Shown here piece after piece: positions 62,115 through 64,000 of a DNA stretch of 64,000 bases. Position 1 is the first letter of the stretch, and each line of letters opens with the position of its first letter. Source of the stretch: JAIEPM01 sp964546815 (GTDB lineage Bacteria > Cyanobacteriota > Vampirovibrionia > Obscuribacterales > Obscuribacteraceae); assembly GCA_964546815.1 (NCBI GenBank), contig CAZJLR010000001.1, positions 372,001 to 436,000 on the forward strand. The letters are read 5' to 3'. Below the pieces are notes generated by a model, which worked only from the letters and a program-made list of their open reading frames with translations, was not told the DNA's origin and searched no databases. Position numbers and translations under genes: made by a program.

Positions 62115-62166
62115 CAAAAATTAGGCAATTGAGAAACAGAGTAGCGAGCCTAAACTCGCCACTCTG
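62115..62166 (-). terminator. probable terminator of the polytopic membrane protein
   Basis: CTCGCCACTCTG (62155-62166) pairs with CAGAGTAGCGAG (62137-62148) with one A-C mismatch. On the minus strand it is followed by TTTCTC and then ATTTTTG. It lies after the stop codon of the gene at 62201. Confidence 0.6.
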
Positions 62167-62200
62167 CTGTTTGGTGGTTGTCGGGAAGAAAAACTTGTGC

Positions 62201-63661
62201 CTAAGCCCCATCAGCACTTGGAGTTGGAGTAGAACCGGGCGTTTGACCTTTTCGTTGAAAGAAAAACCATGATATGAATGCAAGAACGATTGTAAATACA
62301 ATGCCATAACTCAACACAGTACTCTTAACTGCAATCGTGGCGGTGCTCCCGGTTTCAAGCAAACCGCTGCTCAATATACCGGAAGAAATCATCAACGCAG
62401 GAAGCAGGCTGAGATTTTCAGCACCGCTGCTGGTGCCGTTGTTTTGCAATGAGGGTGCAGCGACAGCTAAAAGAAACGCCGCAACAGTGGCAGAAACAAA
62501 CAAGCTGCATGTCGGCTCAGAATGCAAAATAAAATTTGACAAGACTGGAGTCACAATGCAGACAGCCAGCGAAAGCGCCAGCAAGACACGCCTGTTCATG
62601 CGTTCTTTCAGCAACAGGAGCATTGCAAGTGCAAGTAAAAATCCACCATATTGAGCAGCACCGGCATAGGCATGAGTGAGGTTGATCCCAGTTACGTTCA
62701 TGTTGAAATGCTGCAGGTAGACTTGCAAAAGTGCGCGGCTGGCAAAAAATATTCCGGGGAAAAGTGCCGCAGTCGAAAGAGGCGCCACCATGGCTGCAGG
62801 GGCAAGAGCAAGCAATCCGAAAGTTCCAAACAAACGAGTAGCCAGAAGAGTCAAAATGCCGATGAACATGAGCAAACGCAATGACTGCTGCCCAGCAAGG
62901 GCATAGCGTCCTTCACCACAAAGGTCTTTATATAAGTACGTGACGAAGTAAGCGCCTCCGCACAATATTGCCAGGTTTTGAAATTGCATCACATTTAGCA
63001 GTTTGACCATGACACAAAGAACACCCAAGCCGGCTGAGACAGAAAGAACTGTACGCTTGAGAAAAATCTTGTCGTCAGCCGGCTTATCTACCTGCACAAA
63101 CGGTCCTTGAATCAAACGCATGAACAATGAAACAGCCATGGTGCCAAGTATGACGCCAGCTTTTATTCCCAAATCTTTGCCAGATTCGATTCCGCTAAGC
63201 CACATCGCCGAACTCAACCAGATGAAAGGCGGCAGCAAATCATCAAAACTTGCCTCTTTTTCTAGTCCGAGATTTTCAGTAAACTTAACTGCGATTAAGC
63301 CAGTAAGCGCAGACGCAAGCGAGACAAAATTTGCTGCGCCAATTGAAGTCAATGCCACGCTTGCCCCAAGTAGCAGAATTCCGCGCAAGTAAGACGGCAA
63401 GCCAACACGACCGAGCAAGAACGATAGACCAGCTGCACCAGCAAAATAAGCGATCGTACCGCCAGCCTCAAGAGCAAAGTGCTGCGCAACGAAGAGCAAG
63501 CCGATAAAAGGCGCAACTACTGCAGCAAACAATCCTAATCCACCCAGAAGTGGCTTTAACGAAAGTTGCTTGTAACTACCGTCCTTTATAAAGCGGAAGA
63601 GAAAAGCGACTACACTTACTAAAATGTAGAAAATCAGTACTGGTTCGGGAATTTTGATCAT
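62201..63661 (-). CDS. polytopic membrane protein, hypothetical
   Basis: The predicted product has 486 residues from ATG 63661, which has AGGA about ten bases upstream; starts at 63751 or 63784 are possible. There are about thirteen membrane segments, with motifs such as GGTIAYFAGAAGLSFLLGRV and a long series of small-residue helices. No loop motif identifies a transporter family. Function unknown. It is divergent from the partial gene at the window end and followed by hairpins. Confidence 0.65.
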   Translation of the reverse strand: MIKIPEPVLIFYILVSVVAFLFRFIKDGSYKQLSLKPLLGGLGLFAAVVAPFIGLLFVAQHFALEAGGTIAYFAGAAGLSFLLGRVGLPSYLRGILLLGASVALTSIGAANFVSLASALTGLIAVKFTENLGLEKEASFDDLLPPFIWLSSAMWLSGIESGKDLGIKAGVILGTMAVSLFMRLIQGPFVQVDKPADDKIFLKRTVLSVSAGLGVLCVMVKLLNVMQFQNLAILCGGAYFVTYLYKDLCGEGRYALAGQQSLRLLMFIGILTLLATRLFGTFGLLALAPAAMVAPLSTAALFPGIFFASRALLQVYLQHFNMNVTGINLTHAYAGAAQYGGFLLALAMLLLLKERMNRRVLLALSLAVCIVTPVLSNFILHSEPTCSLFVSATVAAFLLAVAAPSLQNNGTSSGAENLSLLPALMISSGILSSGLLETGSTATIAVKSTVLSYGIVFTIVLAFISWFFFQRKGQTPGSTPTPSADGA

Positions 63662-63800
63662 GGCGGCGGTGTCCTGCGTGTTAGACTGAATCCAATTTAA
63701 CACAGAGTAGTTAACTGTTTTGCTCAAAAAGCAAAGCGAAAGTAAAAGCATTGTTAGACAAAGATCGATTGGTCGATAAAACAAGGTTTTTTAAGAGCAC

Positions 63801-64000
63801 ATGCCCATTCTGGTAAAACTAATTCTTTCGGCTTTCGTTATCGCTGTTGTGGGCATTGTCATAGTCACAGTCGGCTCAGACCCATGCACAGACGTTGCAA
63901 ACATTTTTCTCAAACAACTCAAAGAAGGTGAAAGCTCCTCCATAGTCAATTTGATGGGCGAAAATACATGCCATTGCCAGCCGCGCGGCGGATATATAGC
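63801..64000 (+). CDS. membrane or exported protein, truncated by window end
   Basis: An open frame begins at ATG 63801 and runs off the window. It reads MPILVKLILSAFVIAVVGIV and continues IVTVGSDPCTDVANIF. The hydrophobic segment at about 3-25 is a signal anchor or signal peptide. Cysteines appear in DPCTDV and NTCHCQPRGG. No family can be assigned from 66 residues. Confidence 0.6.
   Translation, partial: MPILVKLILSAFVIAVVGIVIVTVGSDPCTDVANIFLKQLKEGESSSIVNLMGENTCHCQPRGGYI

Noticed and set aside
1..64000. tRNA or rRNA genes
   Set aside because: No T-loop/acceptor combination or rRNA-like stretch was recognised on reading; a covariance search was not possible.

Overview
The window is a chromosomal segment of moderate GC from a didermic (Gram-negative-type) bacterium. 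Support for an outer membrane and periplasm includes a lipoprotein, exported Spy/CpxP-like, TonB/TolA-C-like and peroxiredoxin proteins, MltG and a bacterial alpha-2-macroglobulin. Several features recall uncultured non-photosynthetic Cyanobacteriota (Melainabacteria/Obscuribacterales-like): many TPR proteins, Ser/Thr kinases with odd architectures, a cNMP-DUF4388 protein, and an S10-spc-alpha supercluster that keeps rpmD (L30), which photosynthetic cyanobacteria lack. This assignment is inference from gene content, not a computed phylogeny.

Layout. 1-5.6 kb: small membrane and acidic proteins, a Spy/CpxP-like protein, two tandem Hsp20 genes and two exported proteins. 5.6-9.9 kb (minus strand): a DUF1189-type membrane protein and a two-gene signalling unit (MshEN-like/TPR protein, then cNMP-DUF4388 protein). 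10-19.2 kb: M20 peptidase, an IS1595-like transposase relative without a visible DDE core, an exported PrxQ/BCP peroxiredoxin, several hypotheticals, an alpha/beta-hydrolase and a Tat-exported deaminase. This stretch is rich in tandem repeats. 19.4-39.2 kb: the ribosomal supercluster rpsJ-rplC-rplD-rplW-rplB-rpsS-rplV-rpsC-rplP-rpmC-rpsQ-rplN-rplX-rplE-rpsN-rpsH-rplF-rplR-rpsE-rpmD-rplO-secY-adk-map-infA-rpmJ-rpsM-rpsK-rpsD-rpoA-rplQ, then truA-rplM-rpsI. Terminators follow rplQ and rpsI. 39.3-45.3 kb: hypotheticals, a TPR protein with a long Ser/Thr/Pro tail, a histidine phosphatase, a lipoprotein and a compact penicillin-binding transpeptidase. 45.4-52 kb: a coupled envelope operon of exported AMMECR1-domain protein, alpha-2-macroglobulin and VanW. 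52-64 kb: a kinase-TPR protein, an aldo/keto reductase, a CHAP/NlpC-like exported protein, MltG, an operon of two membrane kinases and a TPR-like membrane protein, a polytopic membrane protein and a truncated gene at the window end.

The most unusual signals are as follows. (1) Long palindromes occur at two loci. They share the core ACCGAT/ATCGGT but have unrelated arms that are each self-complementary. One is a perfect 60-bp palindrome just upstream of the transposase-derived gene. (2) The AMMECR1/A2M/VanW operon lies divergent from a minimal transpeptidase. (3) Two paralogous kinases have membrane and PH-like regions N-terminal to the kinase domain. (4) Intergenic tandem repeats recur, and all three 100-N assembly gaps fall in or at the edge of one. 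(5) Several ribosomal proteins and TruA carry extensions or insertions. No rRNA, tRNA, CRISPR array or complete insertion sequence was recognised.
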